DNA of 8,126 nucleotides from Faecalimonas sp. (GTDB taxonomy: Bacteria > Bacillota_A > Clostridia > Lachnospirales > Lachnospiraceae): the NCBI GenBank assembly GCA_026169575.1, contig JAPFCT010000363.1:1-8126 (forward strand). Direction: 5' to 3'. Shown in pieces: positions 5,328 to 8,126 of the stretch; the first letter of the stretch is position 1; the number at the start of each line of letters is the position of its first letter. A program made the position numbers and the translations under genes. The notes below the pieces were generated by a model that worked only from the letters and a program-made list of their open reading frames with translations, had not been told where the DNA came from and ran no database searches.

Positions 5328-6659
5328 CTATTTCTTTCTCCGTCTTCGTCTTTTCTTTCTGACCGCATCTACATAGGCGATTCTTCCGGCAAGCGCCGCG
5401 CCTCCGAGAAGCAATATTACAAGCATCACTTTTCCAACTGCCCCTAGTGCTCCTTTTGCTTCTGAAACTGCCGTTTTCTGTTGACAGGCAACAGAAGGCG
5501 CTTCGTACCCTGGGAGATACTGCCGCTCAAGATCAACAAGTACCTTTCCGTCTTCCAGTTTAAACTTTAGTTTTCCCTCTTTTGGCACACAGTCCCAGAG
5601 ATCTTTCTTTGTCGTGATCTCTGTGTTACCAATCTTGTGAGTTCCTTTCGGCAGAACTTTGCGATATTCATATGTCGCAAAGGCCTGCTCCATAATGGCA
5701 TTTCCGACAAGATGGCGAAGTTCCTCCCCAGTCTGGTCTGTCCAGTCCGAAACGCCCATCACAATTTCCACCAGTCTCGTATCCCCGCGCTTTGCGGTGG
5801 AAGCATAGTTAAACCCGGCTGTCCCGCTGGATCCGGTCTTTAGCCCGTCTGTTCCCTCCAGACCGTATTTTGCCCCTTCCAGGGAAATCTGATAAGATTG
5901 AAAATGTTCTTCGTACGGCGTCCCTTCCTTCACAACAATTTCCGGTGAGCTTGTATGTGTCAGTATATCCGGATACGTTTTCACAAAATAACTGCACAGC
6001 AGCGCATAGTCCTCAGGAGTGGTCACATTATCTGCATCTGCAGGCAGATGTTCCGGCGCATATGGATATAGCAGATCGTTGGTGACGCCGACACAGTTAT
6101 AGTAAGTCGTACCTGTCATCCCGATTTCTTTTGCTTTCTGATTCATCAGCTCTACAAATCGATCTGGAGCCGGCTCGACCAGGTCAGCAAGCATATAAGT
6201 TGCTGCCGCCGACGATGGAACGATGATCAGATTCATCAGCTCGCTGACAGTGTAGGAGGCACCTGGCTGCATCACATTATTGCTCAGCGCATAGCGGCCG
6301 GCAATATCCAGATATTTCTCATTGACCTCTGCCTGCGTATCCTTTTCAAACTTTCCTTCCTCCATCGCATCGTAGGCGATCAGAACCGTCATCAGCTTTG
6401 TCATGCTTGCCGGAGCCCAGGCGATGTCTTTGTTTTCTTCCCACAAAATCTGACCAGTATGGATCTCAGCGATAATAGATCCCGCCGGCTGATAGCGGTC
6501 CTCCAGCTGGTATCCGCTTTCTCTTGCCACATCGATCGCCCGTTTCCCGGATTTTTTCCGTTCTTCCTCCTCCACCTGCTGCGCCGATACCTGCCCCGCC
6601 GGAGCAAATGCGGTCAGAACTGCCATGCACAGCGCGATTGCCCAATTTTTTCTCTTCAT
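5328..6659 (-). CDS. D-alanyl-D-alanine carboxypeptidase (S11, DacA-like), altered SxN motif
   Basis: S11 enzymes trim the terminal D-Ala from peptidoglycan stem peptides outside the membrane. From the chosen ATG the protein is 443 residues, with a signal peptide ending near VSA-26. The active-site SxxK motif is SMTK (S85 to K88) and the KTG motif is at 274-276 within GLKTGSSGTAGFN. The second motif, normally S-x-N, reads S149-S150-A151, so the asparagine is replaced. A shortened C-terminal domain follows, then a transmembrane helix (about 408-427) and a strongly basic tail, RKKRRRRRKK (434-443), that should stay cytoplasmic. I chose 6659 because it gives a clean signal peptide with an AGAGGG eight bases upstream; the ATG at 6683 has its AAAGGA directly against the start. 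The gene follows glpK by 43 bases and abuts the acyltransferase gene. Activity may be altered or lost. Confidence 0.9.
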   Translation of the reverse strand: MKRKNWAIALCMAVLTAFAPAGQVSAQQVEEEERKKSGKRAIDVARESGYQLEDRYQPAGSIIAEIHTGQILWEENKDIAWAPASMTKLMTVLIAYDAMEEGKFEKDTQAEVNEKYLDIAGRYALSNNVMQPGASYTVSELMNLIIVPSSAAATYMLADLVEPAPDRFVELMNQKAKEIGMTGTTYYNCVGVTNDLLYPYAPEHLPADADNVTTPEDYALLCSYFVKTYPDILTHTSSPEIVVKEGTPYEEHFQSYQISLEGAKYGLEGTDGLKTGSSGTAGFNYASTAKRGDTRLVEIVMGVSDWTDQTGEELRHLVGNAIMEQAFATYEYRKVLPKGTHKIGNTEITTKKDLWDCVPKEGKLKFKLEDGKVLVDLERQYLPGYEAPSVACQQKTAVSEAKGALGAVGKVMLVILLLGGAALAGRIAYVDAVRKKRRRRRKK

Positions 6660-6702
6660 TTGTTTTGCCCTCTCTTTTCTCATTCCTTTATACTGTCCGT
6701 CT

Positions 6703-8126
<1,424 letters not shown>

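Overview
The window looks like a piece of a low-to-mid GC Firmicutes (Clostridia) chromosome, most likely Lachnospiraceae. This is inferred from the style of the proteins (the RNase Z N-terminus, a RibU-type ECF S component, a YcxB-like protein), the strong AGGAGG-type ribosome binding sites and sigma-A promoters, and the FMN riboswitch with an intrinsic terminator. No species can be named from the sequence alone. Every gene I can support is on the minus strand, so the window reads from right to left. The long plus-strand frames are antisense shadows.

Right part (about 8126 to 4287): the glycerol kinase gene glpK, cut at its 5' end by the window edge; a secreted, membrane-anchored penicillin-binding-protein-like D,D-carboxypeptidase (S11 family); and a polytopic acyltransferase-3 membrane protein that starts directly after the carboxypeptidase stop codon and is clearly more AT-rich than its neighbours. 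Spacing suggests they may be co-transcribed, with the last two probably acting on the cell envelope.

Middle (about 4314 to 3266): a consensus promoter overlapping the 3' end of the acyltransferase gene drives an FMN riboswitch, an intrinsic terminator and ribU, the riboflavin-binding S component of an ECF transporter. FMN should switch ribU off by premature termination. The leader also holds competing small hairpins and an inverted repeat that includes the terminator U-tract. Just after ribU is a 28-base near-perfect palindrome that contains an extended -10 promoter aimed at the next genes.

Left part (about 3174 to 1): a YcxB-like two-helix membrane protein, then tsaE, tsaB and rimI (tRNA t6A37 synthesis and ribosomal protein S18 acetylation), then a 71-residue zinc-ribbon-like protein of unknown function tightly linked to rnz (RNase Z, tRNA 3' processing), which runs off the left edge. 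This is a translation and tRNA-maturation block. tsaC and tsaD are not in the window.

Most of the content is ordinary housekeeping. The points that merit a second look are the palindrome-embedded promoter, the structured region around the riboswitch terminator, the missing SxN asparagine in the carboxypeptidase, the loss of the HPr-phosphorylation histidine in GlpK, the AT-rich acyltransferase, and the uncharacterised zinc-ribbon protein. I found no CRISPR array, tRNA, rRNA, insertion sequence or defence island.
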